Of a DNA stretch of 64,000 nucleotides, positions 48,802 through 56,917 are shown one piece after another. The notes under the pieces are model-generated. The model saw only the letters and a program-made list of their open reading frames with translations, searched no databases and was not told the origin of the DNA. Made by a program: the position numbers and the translations under genes. The stretch covers positions 310,001 through 374,000 of the forward strand of contig CAVTTJ010000009.1 in NCBI GenBank assembly GCA_963737575.1. Reading direction: 5' to 3'. This stretch comes from VRUE01 sp963737575. Lineage in GTDB: Bacteria; Actinomycetota; Thermoleophilia; Solirubrobacterales; 70-9. Position 1 is the first letter of the stretch. Each line of letters starts with the position of its first letter.

Positions 48802-50895
48802 CTAGAAGTGGACGATCGGGATGATCAGGATCGCGACGATGTTGGCGACCTTGATCATCGGGTTGATCGCCGGCCCGGCGGTGTCCTTGTAGGGATCGCC
48901 GACGGTGTCGCCTGTGACCGAGGCGGCATGGGCCTCTGAGCCCTTGCCGCCGTGGGCGCCGTCCTCGATCAGCTTCTTCGCGTTGTCCCAGGCGCCGCCG
49001 CCGGCGGTCATCGAGACCGCGGCGAAGAGCCCGACGACGATCACGCCGATCAGCAGGCCACCGAGCGCGTCGACGCTCAGCAGCCCGACGACGACCGGGA
49101 CGACGATCGGGATCAGCGACGGCAGGATCATCTCTTTCTGCGCCGCGGCGGTGACGATCGCCACCGTTTTCCCGTACTCGGGTTTTTCGGTCCCCTCCAT
49201 GATCCCGGGGTGCTCGCGGAACTGTTTGCGCACCTCCTCGACCACCTGGCCGCCGGCGCGGCCGACGGCCTCGATCGCCAACGCGGCGAACAGATAGACC
49301 ATCATCCCGCCGATGATCAACCCGATCAGAACGGCGGGCGTCGTCAGGTTGAAGAGGCTGTTGAGGTCGAACCCTGGCGGCGCTTCGCCGGCCAGTTCGC
49401 TCTTGAATGCCGCGAACAGGACCAGAGCCGCGAGCGCAGCAGACCCGATCGCGTAGCCCTTGGTGACGGCCTTGGTCGTGTTGCCGACCGCGTCGAGCGG
49501 GTCCGTGACGGCGCGGACCGCCTCCGGCAGGTCGGCCATCTCGGCGATGCCGCCGGCGTTGTCAGTGATCGGCCCGAAGGCGTCGAGGGCGACGATCAGG
49601 CCGCAGAGCGAGAGCTGCGCCATCACCGCGACGCCGATGCCGTAGATCCCCGCCAGCTCGTTGGCGCCGAGTATCGCGAGCGCGATCACGATCGCCGGAG
49701 CCGCGGTCGATTGGAACCCCTGGGCGAGCCCCTGGATGATGTTTGTCGCGTGACCGGTCTCCGATGCCTGGGCAATCGTCCTCACCGGCCGGAAGCGGGT
49801 CGACGTATAGAATTCGGTGATCGCGAAGAGCAGTGCGGTGACCGCCACCCCGATCACGGCGCAGAGCCAGAGGTCGGTGACGGTGATCGCGTCGGCGCCG
49901 GCCTTGAGGCCGAGCCGGACCGGGTCGCTCATCAGCCAGTGGGTGATCGGGTAGAAGGCGGCGATCGAGAGGATGCCGGAGATGATCAGCCCCTGGTAGA
50001 GAGCGCCCTCGACGCGGTCGGATTTGGTCCGCACCGAGAGCGCGCCGATGATCGAGGCGATGATCGCGACGCCGCCGATCACCAGCGGGTAGATCGCGAC
50101 CTCGCGGGCGAATTCGCCGCCGGCACCCGTGAAGGTCAGCACCCCCAGCAGCATCACGGCGACCGAGGTGACCGCGTAGGTCTCGAACAGGTCGGCAGCC
50201 ATCCCGGCGCAGTCGCCGACGTTGTCGCCGACGTTGTCGGCGATCACAGCCGGGTTGCGCGGATCGTCCTCGGGGATCCCCGCCTCGACCTTGCCGACCA
50301 GGTCGGCGCCGACGTCGGCGGCCTTGGTGAAGATGCCGCCGCCGAGACGGGCGAAGACCGAGATCAGCGAGCCGCCGAAACCGAGGCCGACGAGAGCGTC
50401 GACCGCCTCCTTGTCGGAGTTGACGGCGCCGGTCAGCACCAGCAGGCCGAAGTAACCGGCGACCCCGAACAGCGCCAGGCCGACGACCAGGAGGCCGGTG
50501 ACCGAGCCGCCTTTGAAGGCGACGTCGAGCGCCGGCGGGACGCCGCCGCGCGCCGCCTCGGCGACGCGGGAGTTGGCCCGGACCGAGAGGTTCATCCCGA
50601 TGAACCCGGCCGATCCGGAGAGGATGCCGCCGATCACGAACCCGACCGCCGTCTCCCAGTTCTGGAGGATCAGCAGCAGGATCGCGATCGGGATCGCGAC
50701 AGCGCCGATGATCGTGTACTGGCGGTTCAGGTAGGCGCGGGCGCCTTCCTGGATGGCGCCTGAGATTTCCTGCATCTGCTCGTTGCCCGGTGAGCGCGAG
50801 AGCAGGCTTTTGGTGATCAGCAGTCCGTAAATCACGGCCGCCCCCGCGCATACGAGCGCGACGACGACTCCGTATTCGGTCAGGAAGTCGGTCAA
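48802..50895 (-). CDS. hppA: K+-independent H+-translocating membrane pyrophosphatase
   Basis: A 697-residue protein with about sixteen helices. It has the pyrophosphate-binding motifs DVGADLVGKVE, NVGDNVGDCAGM and a C-terminal DNAKKLIEDG segment. The ion-type marker region reads GNTTKAVTKGYAIGSA; Lys at the first marker position is the mark of K+-independent H+ pumps (K+-dependent ones have Ala). It uses pyrophosphate to pump protons. A TTG start at 50895 is preceded by GGAGGACTACAAAC. Confidence 0.95.
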   Translation of the reverse strand: MTDFLTEYGVVVALVCAGAAVIYGLLITKSLLSRSPGNEQMQEISGAIQEGARAYLNRQYTIIGAVAIPIAILLLILQNWETAVGFVIGGILSGSAGFIGMNLSVRANSRVAEAARGGVPPALDVAFKGGSVTGLLVVGLALFGVAGYFGLLVLTGAVNSDKEAVDALVGLGFGGSLISVFARLGGGIFTKAADVGADLVGKVEAGIPEDDPRNPAVIADNVGDNVGDCAGMAADLFETYAVTSVAVMLLGVLTFTGAGGEFAREVAIYPLVIGGVAIIASIIGALSVRTKSDRVEGALYQGLIISGILSIAAFYPITHWLMSDPVRLGLKAGADAITVTDLWLCAVIGVAVTALLFAITEFYTSTRFRPVRTIAQASETGHATNIIQGLAQGFQSTAAPAIVIALAILGANELAGIYGIGVAVMAQLSLCGLIVALDAFGPITDNAGGIAEMADLPEAVRAVTDPLDAVGNTTKAVTKGYAIGSAALAALVLFAAFKSELAGEAPPGFDLNSLFNLTTPAVLIGLIIGGMMVYLFAALAIEAVGRAGGQVVEEVRKQFREHPGIMEGTEKPEYGKTVAIVTAAAQKEMILPSLIPIVVPVVVGLLSVDALGGLLIGVIVVGLFAAVSMTAGGGAWDNAKKLIEDGAHGGKGSEAHAASVTGDTVGDPYKDTAGPAINPMIKVANIVAILIIPIVHF

Positions 50896-50959
50896 GTTTG
50901 TAGTCCTCCGGCTGGGTTTAGCGGCGCGAGAGTCTATAGAGGCGGCAGGCGAAAGGGCG

Positions 50960-52105
50960 CTACGCCGCCTGTGTGGCGCCGGTGTACGTGCGCCGAGTCT
51001 CGGCCACGGAGTCGCGGTAGATGTCCTCGATCGAGGCTCCCGCGTCGAGCGCCTCGCGCGCGCGCTGGGCGCCGTTTCGCTCCGGCAGGTCGATCGCGAG
51101 GCCGAGCTGGGACCGGGCGGGCTCGGTGCGGGCGAGGAGCGACTCGAGCGCTGAGCGCGCCTCGACCTCGGCGCCGGCGCGGAAATCGATCTGCTTACCG
51201 CTCATGCCGTGCCGGATCGCCCGCCAGAGGTTCTCCTCGATCTCGCGATCGGCCAGCGGCGGGTCCCCTCCTCCCCCTTCGTCGTACTCGATCGCCGCCT
51301 GGGCGATACAGGCGGCCATCAGCGCTGCGAGCGCAAACGACTCGTCGCCGCGGGTCTGGGCGTCGCAGATCCGCACCTCCACCGTCCCGAACCTGTGGTG
51401 GGGCCGGACGCTCCACCAGAGCTGGGTCGACTCGACGACGGATCTGGTTCGCACCAGCATGTCGACGAACTCGGCGTAGGTATTCCAGTCGACGAACGAG
51501 CTGGGAATCCCGCAGCGCGGGAAGGTCCGGGTGAAGATCTCGGTCCGCACCGAGTGAAGGCCGCTGTCGCGGCGGTCGAGAAACACCGAGTTGGCGGACA
51601 CCGCCAGGAGCAGCGGAAGCTGCTCGCGCAACCGGTCGCAGACGGCGATCGCCCGGTCGGCTCCGCGGATTCCCATGTGCAGGTGGAGGCTCCAGGTGTT
51701 GTTGCGCTGCGCGACCCAGCCGAGTTCGTGCCGGAGCCGGTTGTAGTGCGGGGTGTCGATGATCCGCTGGTCGAGGTAGTCGGCCCAGGGGTGGGTGCCG
51801 GTCGCGGCAAGCTCCAGCCCCATCCCATCGACCAGCGCGAACAGCCGGTCGCGGCACTCGCGCTGCATCGCAACCGCTTCGGCGAAGCTCTCGGCCCGAC
51901 CGGAGCGGATCTCGATCTCCGACGCGATCAGCTCTCCCGCCGCCGACTCCGCCAGCACGTCGTCCTCCTGGCAGGCGGCATAGACGTCCTCGAAGCGATG
52001 CTCGAGCTCGAGCGTGCGCGGGTCGACGATCGCGAACTCCTCCTCGAGGCCGATCGTGAAATCGGCCGAGGACTCGAAACTCTCCCGGGCGAGGTCGAGG
52101 TCCAT
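50960..52105 (-). CDS. carboxylate-amine ligase, YbdK/GCS2 family
   Basis: A 381-residue glutamate-cysteine-ligase-2 fold protein: TIGLEEEFAIVDPRTLELE, ASEIEIRSG, ELAATGTHPWADYLDQRI, WSLHLHMGIRG, and TVEVRICDAQTRGDESFALA. This is the YbdK group, which has weak gamma-glutamylcysteine synthetase activity; in Actinobacteria related EgtA acts in ergothioneine synthesis. No other ergothioneine genes are nearby, so the substrate stays open. It lies 15 bases downstream of rex on the same strand. Confidence 0.85.
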   Translation of the reverse strand: MDLDLARESFESSADFTIGLEEEFAIVDPRTLELEHRFEDVYAACQEDDVLAESAAGELIASEIEIRSGRAESFAEAVAMQRECRDRLFALVDGMGLELAATGTHPWADYLDQRIIDTPHYNRLRHELGWVAQRNNTWSLHLHMGIRGADRAIAVCDRLREQLPLLLAVSANSVFLDRRDSGLHSVRTEIFTRTFPRCGIPSSFVDWNTYAEFVDMLVRTRSVVESTQLWWSVRPHHRFGTVEVRICDAQTRGDESFALAALMAACIAQAAIEYDEGGGGDPPLADREIEENLWRAIRHGMSGKQIDFRAGAEVEARSALESLLARTEPARSQLGLAIDLPERNGAQRAREALDAGASIEDIYRDSVAETRRTYTGATQAA

Positions 52106-52120
52106 TGCCGTCAGCGCAGG

Positions 52121-52789
52121 TCAGGTCAGGTAGAAGTAGAGCGCGTAGAGGAGGTCGACCGCGGGGCTCGACGTGTGGACCGTGACCTCGGGCGGGACCT
52201 CGAGCAGCTGCTCGGAGTAGTTGAAGATGATCTTGACCCCGGCCTCGACCAGGCGATCGGCCACCGCCTGCGCCGCTGCGGCCGGCACCGCGAGTACGCC
52301 GACGACGACGTCCTGCTCGCTAACGACCTGCTCGAGCTCGCCGAAGTCGCGGACCGGCAGGCCTCCCACCTCGTTGCCGACCAGACCGGGGTCGACGTCG
52401 AACATCGCGACGATCCGGAACCCGTGGTCGGCGAAGATGTCGGAGCTGGCGATCGCCTGGCCGAGGTTGCCGGCCCCGAAGAGGGCGATGTTGTGCTGGC
52501 CCGCCGTGCGCAGGATCTTGCGGATCTGGGCGACGAGCGAGTCGATGTTGTAGCCGACGCCCCGCTTGCCGAACTTGCCGAAACCGGAGAGGTCGCGGCG
52601 GATCTGAGTCGGGTTGATGTGGGTGTAGTCCGAGAGTTCCTGCGAGGAGATCGTCTCTCGCCCCATCTTCCGCGCCTGGGTCAGGACCTGCAGGTAGCGT
52701 GAGAGGCGGGCCGCGACGCCGAGCGATAGGCGCTCGCCGTCGACCATCAGGTCCTCAGACACGTCGATTCCCTCCACCGCCCGCTCCAT
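52121..52789 (-). CDS. rex: redox-sensing transcriptional repressor Rex
   Basis: A 222-residue Rex protein: an N-terminal winged helix (AARLSRYLQVLTQARKMG, ISSQELSDYTHINPTQIRRD) and a Rossmann NAD(H)-binding domain (NIALFGAGNLGQAIA, VAMFDVDPGLVG). The domain-swapping C-terminal helix is present (PAVDLLYALYFYL). It represses respiration and fermentation genes and releases DNA when NADH rises. The gene starts next to the glutaredoxin-like stop, so grx and rex are co-transcribed. Confidence 0.95.
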   Translation of the reverse strand: MERAVEGIDVSEDLMVDGERLSLGVAARLSRYLQVLTQARKMGRETISSQELSDYTHINPTQIRRDLSGFGKFGKRGVGYNIDSLVAQIRKILRTAGQHNIALFGAGNLGQAIASSDIFADHGFRIVAMFDVDPGLVGNEVGGLPVRDFGELEQVVSEQDVVVGVLAVPAAAAQAVADRLVEAGVKIIFNYSEQLLEVPPEVTVHTSSPAVDLLYALYFYLT

Positions 52790-53035
52790 CTACTCCACAG
52801 TATCGAGCCGCGCCCGAAGTGCGTCCGCGTCGAGGCGAAGCTCGGAGACCGGCACCCCGCCGACCTCGACGACCGGAATCCGCTCGAGCAACCGCTTGAG
52901 GAGCAGATCGTCGCTCTCGATATCGATCTCGCGCAGCTCGAACTCGTAGCCCTCGGCGTGGATCGCGGCGATCTCGGCAACCGCCTCCTCGCAGAGGTGG
53001 CAGCCCGGTCGCGAGTAGACGACGACCTCGGTCAA
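52790..53035 (-). CDS. glutaredoxin-like family protein
   Basis: From TTG 53035, which overlaps the tsaD stop (TTGA), there are 81 residues: VVVYSRPGCHLCEEAVAEIAA with the CxxC active site, IDIESDDLLLKRL, and the cis-Pro VPVVEVGG pattern as RIPVVEVGGVPVSEL. It is a DUF836-type glutaredoxin that sits before rex in many Actinobacteria and may link thiol redox state to Rex. The frame continues upstream as a shadow of tsaD. Confidence 0.85.
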   Translation of the reverse strand: MTEVVVYSRPGCHLCEEAVAEIAAIHAEGYEFELREIDIESDDLLLKRLLERIPVVEVGGVPVSELRLDADALRARLDTVE

Positions 53036-54063
53036 GCGGTCGGGAAGGCGTCGTAGTCGAGGTAGTCCGGGTACGGGCGCGGCTCGGCGAAGCGGGCCGC
53101 GGAGCCGATCATCGCGGCGTTGTCGGTGCAGAGCTCGGGCGGGACGAGCTTGAGATGGACGCCGTGCCTCTCGCAGAGCGCTCCCGTCGCCGCGCGAAGC
53201 GCGCCGTTGGCGGCAACCCCGCCGCCGAGGGCAACGGCGGACCACTCGCCGGAGCGGAGCGCGCGATCGAGCTTCGCGGTCAGCTGGCCCACCGCGGCCG
53301 CCTGGAAGCTCGCCGCGAGGTCGGCCCGGCGCCGATCGACCTCGTCGGAGCCGAGGTCGCGGCAGAGGTAGGCGAGCGCTGTCTTGAGCCCGCTGAAGCT
53401 GAAATCGAGACCCGGGTCGCGGCTCATCGCAACCGGTAGCTCGAAGGCCTCGGCGTCGCCGTCGGCGGCGAGGCGCTCGAGTGCGGGCCCGCCCGGGTAG
53501 CCGAGCCCGAGCATCCGCGCAACCTTGTCGAAGGCCTCGCCGGCCGCGTCGTCGAGGGTCTGGCCGAGGACCTCGTGGCCGCGGTGATCGCGCACCGCCG
53601 CGAGAAGGGTGTGGCCGCCGCTTGCGAGGAGGCAGAGGAACGGGGGCTCGAGCGGGTCGGGCTCGAGGAAGTTGGCAGCCACATGGCCCTGGAGGTGGTC
53701 GACCGGGATCAGCGGCAGCCGCCGCGGCGCGGCAATCGCCTTCGCGGTGCTGACCCCGACCAGGAGCGCGCCGATCAGCCCCGGGCCGACCGTGACCGCG
53801 ACCGCCTCGACCTCGTCGAGGACGGCGTCGGCCTCGTCCAGCGCGGCACCGACGACCGGCACCGCGAGGTCGAGGTGATGACGCGACGCGACCTCCGGGA
53901 CGACCCCGCCGAACCGCGCGTGCGCCTCCGCCTGCGAGGAGATCGTGTTGGCCAGGATCCGCGGCCCGTCGAGGACCGCCGCGCATGTGTCGTCGCACGA
54001 CGTCTCAATGGCCAGGATCAATTCCGCCCGCGTGCTCTGCTCCCGCTCACTCGCACTCATCAT
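53032..54063 (-). CDS. tsaD: tRNA N6-adenosine threonylcarbamoyltransferase TsaD
   Basis: TsaD transfers threonylcarbamoyl to A37 of ANN-decoding tRNAs. About 343 residues: ILAIETSCDDTCAAVLDG, the metal-binding HxxxH (VDHLQGHVAAN), LASGGHTLL, DDAAGEAFDKVARMLGLGYP, FSFSGLKTALAY and GGGVAANGALR. The metal Asp is in CTDNAAMIG. The ATG pair at 54063/54060 lies inside the 79-bp repeat, which adds 14 residues (MMSASEREQSTRAE) before the native-looking LILAIETS. A TTG at 54021 would give the normal TsaD N-terminus. It ends over the glutaredoxin start. Confidence 0.95.
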   Translation of the reverse strand: MMSASEREQSTRAELILAIETSCDDTCAAVLDGPRILANTISSQAEAHARFGGVVPEVASRHHLDLAVPVVGAALDEADAVLDEVEAVAVTVGPGLIGALLVGVSTAKAIAAPRRLPLIPVDHLQGHVAANFLEPDPLEPPFLCLLASGGHTLLAAVRDHRGHEVLGQTLDDAAGEAFDKVARMLGLGYPGGPALERLAADGDAEAFELPVAMSRDPGLDFSFSGLKTALAYLCRDLGSDEVDRRRADLAASFQAAAVGQLTAKLDRALRSGEWSAVALGGGVAANGALRAATGALCERHGVHLKLVPPELCTDNAAMIGSAARFAEPRPYPDYLDYDAFPTA

Positions 54064-54098
54064 TCCTGGAAGCCTCGCTCGCTCGCTTCCGCGTCCGC
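54020..54098 (-). repeat. 79-bp dispersed repeat, copy 2 (5' end of tsaD)
   Basis: On the minus strand it runs from GCGGACGCGGAAGCGAGCGA to CGCGGGCGGAATT. It contains the perfect hairpin GGAAGC-(11 nt)-GCTTCC, then the ATGATG that is the likely tsaD start. It is the same length as the copy at 12222-12300 and nearly the same sequence. It ends exactly where the conserved TsaD sequence begins. Confidence 0.75.
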
Positions 54099-54196
54099 CG
54101 CGGGCGAGTGGGTATGGGACCGAGTGGGCGGCAACCCGGCCCCCTCGTGGATGAGCTTGTCGTGACACGAGGTGGTCGGCAACTCGGCCGCCGTGG

Positions 54197-54667
54197 TCAA
54201 TCGAGCCACATGATGAGGGCGTCCTCGCCATTGTCCTGGTAGTAGCGGGGGCGGACGCCGGCGGAGCGAAAGCCGAGGCCCTCGTACATAGCTATCGCCT
54301 CGCGATTGGAGACCCGCACCTCGAGCGTGGTCGGCAGCTCCCGGGCGGACGTCTCGAACAGCTGAGTGATCAGCCGGGTCGCGATCCCCAGCCGGCGCCG
54401 CTCGGGGGCCACGGCGACGTTCATCAGGTGCCAGACGCGGTCGTAGCGGGAGCAGACCAGGTACCCGAGCAGCTCCTCGCCGTCGGTCGCGGCGAGGCAG
54501 ATTCCCGAGGGCTTCGAGAGCTCGAGGACGAACATCGCCAGCGACCAGGGCGAGGGGAACGAGCGCCGCTCGATCGAGATCACGGCCGGCAGGTCGCTGT
54601 AGGCGAGCCGGCGCACCAGCATTTCGCCGCCGGCGCTATTCGGGTGTCTGGATAGTGTCTCGCTCAC
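54197..54667 (-). CDS. rimI: ribosomal protein S18 alanine N-acetyltransferase RimI
   Basis: A GNAT acetyltransferase, 156 residues from GTG 54667 or 141 from ATG 54622. It has the RimI pattern: LVRRLAYSDLPAVISIERRSF, LLGYLVCSRYDRVWHLMNVAV, APERRRLGIATRLITQLFE (acetyl-CoA loop), LEVRVSNREAIAMYEGLGF and GVRPRYYQDNGEDALIMW. It acetylates the N-terminal Ala of S18 and is very often joined to tsaB/tsaD. From the longer start it overlaps tsaB by 32 bases; the shorter start avoids this. Confidence 0.9.
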   Translation of the reverse strand: MSETLSRHPNSAGGEMLVRRLAYSDLPAVISIERRSFPSPWSLAMFVLELSKPSGICLAATDGEELLGYLVCSRYDRVWHLMNVAVAPERRRLGIATRLITQLFETSARELPTTLEVRVSNREAIAMYEGLGFRSAGVRPRYYQDNGEDALIMWLD

Positions 54668-55346
54668 GCCACAGTTCCGCGTCAGGAGGCCTCAGATAGT
54701 TCGGGGCGGCGGGCTCGGCCTCGACTCCAGCCCCGGCCGCCGCCAGCGCGCATATGTGCCGGGCGGCGATCCGGTGGGCGGGGTCGGCGTCCTCTGGAAT
54801 CTCGACGCCGGGGCCCGCCAGCTCCAGGCGAAATCGTAGCGCGCCGGATCCGGCGCACAGGACGGGCTCACCGAGATCGGCAATCCGATCGGCCAGCTCC
54901 CGCGGCGGGCACACGAACGGCTCCCAGAGCCGGCGCCCCTCTCCCGCGAAAGCGGCCGCGAAGACCTCATCGCGGCGCGCGTCCAGCACGGGCACGCGGA
55001 TCGTGCCGCCGCGACCCTCGAGCCCGCGCCCGAGCGCCTCGAGAGTGCCGACCCCCCGCACCTCGAGGCCGCAGCTGAGCCCCAGCGCCCGGGCCGTCGC
55101 GACCCCGACCCGCAGCCCCGTGAAGGAGCCCGGGCCGACGCCCACCGCGATGGCCTCGATCTGCTCCCAGCCGCCCGCCGCCGCCACCGCCCGCTCGACC
55201 TCGCCGAGCAGCGCCGTGGTGTGCTGGGGGCCCCCCTTCTCGGAGAGACCGAGCAGCGACTCGTAGAGGACCTCGTCCCCGCTCAGCGCCGCGACCGCGG
55301 TGTCCTCCGTCGCCGTGTCGAAGCCGACGGTCGCCAGCGGGTCGAT
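54636..55346 (-). CDS. tsaB: tRNA threonylcarbamoyladenosine biosynthesis protein TsaB
   Basis: TsaB is the partner of TsaD. The family marks are VGFDTATEDTAVAAL at the N-terminus, GVGPGSFTGLRVGVATARALG and VLDARRDEVFAAAF. No ATG, GTG or TTG exists in frame near the conserved start: the stop TAA of the upstream gene overlaps an ATC at 55346 (TAATC), with AAGGGG just before it, and the next option is CTG at 55337, which gives LATVGFDTAT. The previous in-frame codons only shadow the upstream gene. Initiation at ATC or CTG, perhaps coupled to the stop, is the most likely reading. Confidence 0.85.
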   Translation of the reverse strand: MDPLATVGFDTATEDTAVAALSGDEVLYESLLGLSEKGGPQHTTALLGEVERAVAAAGGWEQIEAIAVGVGPGSFTGLRVGVATARALGLSCGLEVRGVGTLEALGRGLEGRGGTIRVPVLDARRDEVFAAAFAGEGRRLWEPFVCPPRELADRIADLGEPVLCAGSGALRFRLELAGPGVEIPEDADPAHRIAARHICALAAAGAGVEAEPAAPNYLRPPDAELWRERDTIQTPE

Positions 55347-55720
55347 TACCCCTTGACCGTGAAGTCGAACTCGCCGACCTTTTTGCCTTCCACGAACCAG
55401 GTCACTTTGTGTTTCCCGGGGATGTTCGAGGTGATCTTGTTGACGTAGAGGGTGCCGGCTTTCGCTTCCTGTTTCGGAGCGCAGAGCTGGCGTTTGGTCG
55501 GGAATTTGACGCAGACGGTGTAGAAGACGTCGCTCTTCGTGCTGCGGAAGAAGGCGCCCTTGTCGCGTTTCTTCTGGCACAGGTGCGCCGGTTTGGCGTT
55601 CTCGGAGAGGCCGCAGGCGACGTAATGGCGGAAGGCGTCGGCCTGGGCCATCGCAGGCGCGAGGCTCACCAACAGCGCAACTCCCATCAATATCGCCGCC
55701 AGCGTCTTCGCTCGCTTCAT
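55346..55720 (-). CDS. secreted small protein of unknown function
   Basis: A 124-residue protein with a signal peptide (LAAILMGVALLVSLAPAMAQA), a charged region with four to five cysteines (VACGLSENAKPAHLCQKKRD, VFYTVCVKFPTKRQLCAPK) and a beta-rich C-terminus (TWFVEGKKVGEFDFTVKG). The cysteines probably form disulfides outside the cell. GAGGAGG lies a little upstream of the ATG at 55720. The gene sits between tsaE and tsaB, whose jobs are cytoplasmic; its stop overlaps the presumed tsaB start. Function unknown. Confidence 0.65.
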   Translation of the reverse strand: MKRAKTLAAILMGVALLVSLAPAMAQADAFRHYVACGLSENAKPAHLCQKKRDKGAFFRSTKSDVFYTVCVKFPTKRQLCAPKQEAKAGTLYVNKITSNIPGKHKVTWFVEGKKVGEFDFTVKG

Positions 55721-55797
55721 CTGACGCGCTTCCTCCTCCTCCTCGATTTTCGGCCGTGGCGCCGATGCTACACGGCCCACATGCTCCCGAAACACTG

Positions 55798-56220
55798 CTA
55801 TTTGCGGGTGGATGCGCTCGCGACCTCGATCGTGCGGCGATCGCCTCCCTTGTGCGCGAGGCGGACCTCGAGCCTGGTGCGAGCGGCCAGGCGCGGCTCC
55901 GCCACCGCCGGCCACTCGACGAAGGTGACGGTGTCGGGATCCAGGTAGTCCTCGAGCAGCGCCGGTTCCTCGCCGTCGATGTCGGCGAGGCGGTAGAGGT
56001 CGAGGTGGGATATCGGGACCCTGCCTCGGTAGCGGCGCCCGATCGTGAAGGTCGGCGAGACAACCGGCTCGGAGACCCCGAGCGCCCGGCAGGCGCCGCG
56101 GATCAGCGTCGTCTTGCCGGTCCCGACATCGCCCGCGACGATGACGACGTCCCCGGGCCGAAGCTGGGACGCGAGCCGGGCGCCGATCGCCTCGGTCTCC
56201 GCTGCGGATTCGCTGGTCAC
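55798..56220 (-). CDS. tsaE: tRNA threonylcarbamoyladenosine biosynthesis ATPase TsaE
   Basis: A 140-residue P-loop ATPase: GDVVIVAGDVGTGKTTLIRG (Walker A), PTFTIGRRY, ISHLDLYRLAD (Walker B-like HLDLYR) and VTFVEWPAVAEP. TsaE powers the TsaB/TsaD complex in t6A formation. It is upstream of tsaB with one unrelated secreted gene between. It starts four bases from the uracil-DNA glycosylase stop. Confidence 0.93.
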   Translation of the reverse strand: MTSESAAETEAIGARLASQLRPGDVVIVAGDVGTGKTTLIRGACRALGVSEPVVSPTFTIGRRYRGRVPISHLDLYRLADIDGEEPALLEDYLDPDTVTFVEWPAVAEPRLAARTRLEVRLAHKGGDRRTIEVASASTRK

Positions 56221-56224
56221 CGGG

Positions 56225-56917
56225 CTAGCCGAAGAGGTCGAGCTGGTCGGCGGGGGGCTGCGGCGGGCCGGGCACGGGCGCCTCCTCGATTTCCTCCTCC
56301 GCCTCCTCGGGCTCGGGTGAGCCAGGGTCGGGACCGGCGAGAAGCGCTGGCAGGGTCGCGAAGTCGCCGCGCAGCGTCTCCTTCACCGCCGGGGTCCGCA
56401 GGCCGGCGGCCGGGTGGAAGAGGGGCAGCAGGAAGACGGCGCGCCCGCCGAGGGAGTGCACCTGCGGGGTGCCCCGGACGCGTGTGATTCCCGCCGGGTT
56501 ACCGCTGAGGAGCTTCGTTGCGAAGTTGCCGAGCGTGCAGACCACCTTCGGCTCGATCAAGCGGACCTGATCGAAGAGGTACGGGCGGCAGGCTTCGATC
56601 TCCTCCGCTTGCGGGTCCCGGTTGCCGGGCGGCCGGCTCTTGAGGACGTTCGCGATGAAGACGTCGTCCCGCGCCATCCCGATCCCTTCCAGGAGCTCGT
56701 TCAGGAGCTGCCCGGCGCGGCCGACGAACGGAAGCCCCTGGCGGTCCTCCTCGGCCCCTGGCGCCTCGCCGACGAACATCAGGTCGGCGTCGGCGTCGCC
56801 GGCGCCGAACACGGCCTTGGTCCGGGTCTCGTGCAGCGGGCACTTCGTGCAGGCCTCGACATCGCGGAAGAGGCCGACGAGCTCGACCCGCCGCGCATCG
56901 GCGGTGACACCGCTCAC
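56225..56917 (-). CDS. uracil-DNA glycosylase, family 4 (4Fe-4S)
   Basis: A 230-residue enzyme. Cluster cysteines are in CTKCPLHETR, EACRPYL and VVCTLGN; the active-site motif GEAPGAEEDRQGLPFVGRAG and the HPAA motif (LPLFHPAAGLR) match family 4 uracil-DNA glycosylases. It removes uracil from DNA. The C-terminus is a Glu/Pro-rich tail (PEPEEAEEEIEEAPVPGP). It overlaps the FmdB-type gene by four bases. Confidence 0.93.
   Translation of the reverse strand: MSGVTADARRVELVGLFRDVEACTKCPLHETRTKAVFGAGDADADLMFVGEAPGAEEDRQGLPFVGRAGQLLNELLEGIGMARDDVFIANVLKSRPPGNRDPQAEEIEACRPYLFDQVRLIEPKVVCTLGNFATKLLSGNPAGITRVRGTPQVHSLGGRAVFLLPLFHPAAGLRTPAVKETLRGDFATLPALLAGPDPGSPEPEEAEEEIEEAPVPGPPQPPADQLDLFG

Noticed and set aside
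48785..48802. Small GAGCC/GGCTC hairpin between cupredoxin and pyrophosphatase genes as terminator
   Set aside because: The stem is only five bases, overlaps the stop codon and has no T-tract.
50900..50959. Possible Rex operator near hppA
   Set aside because: No TTGTGA...TCACAA-like palindrome could be found in this gap.
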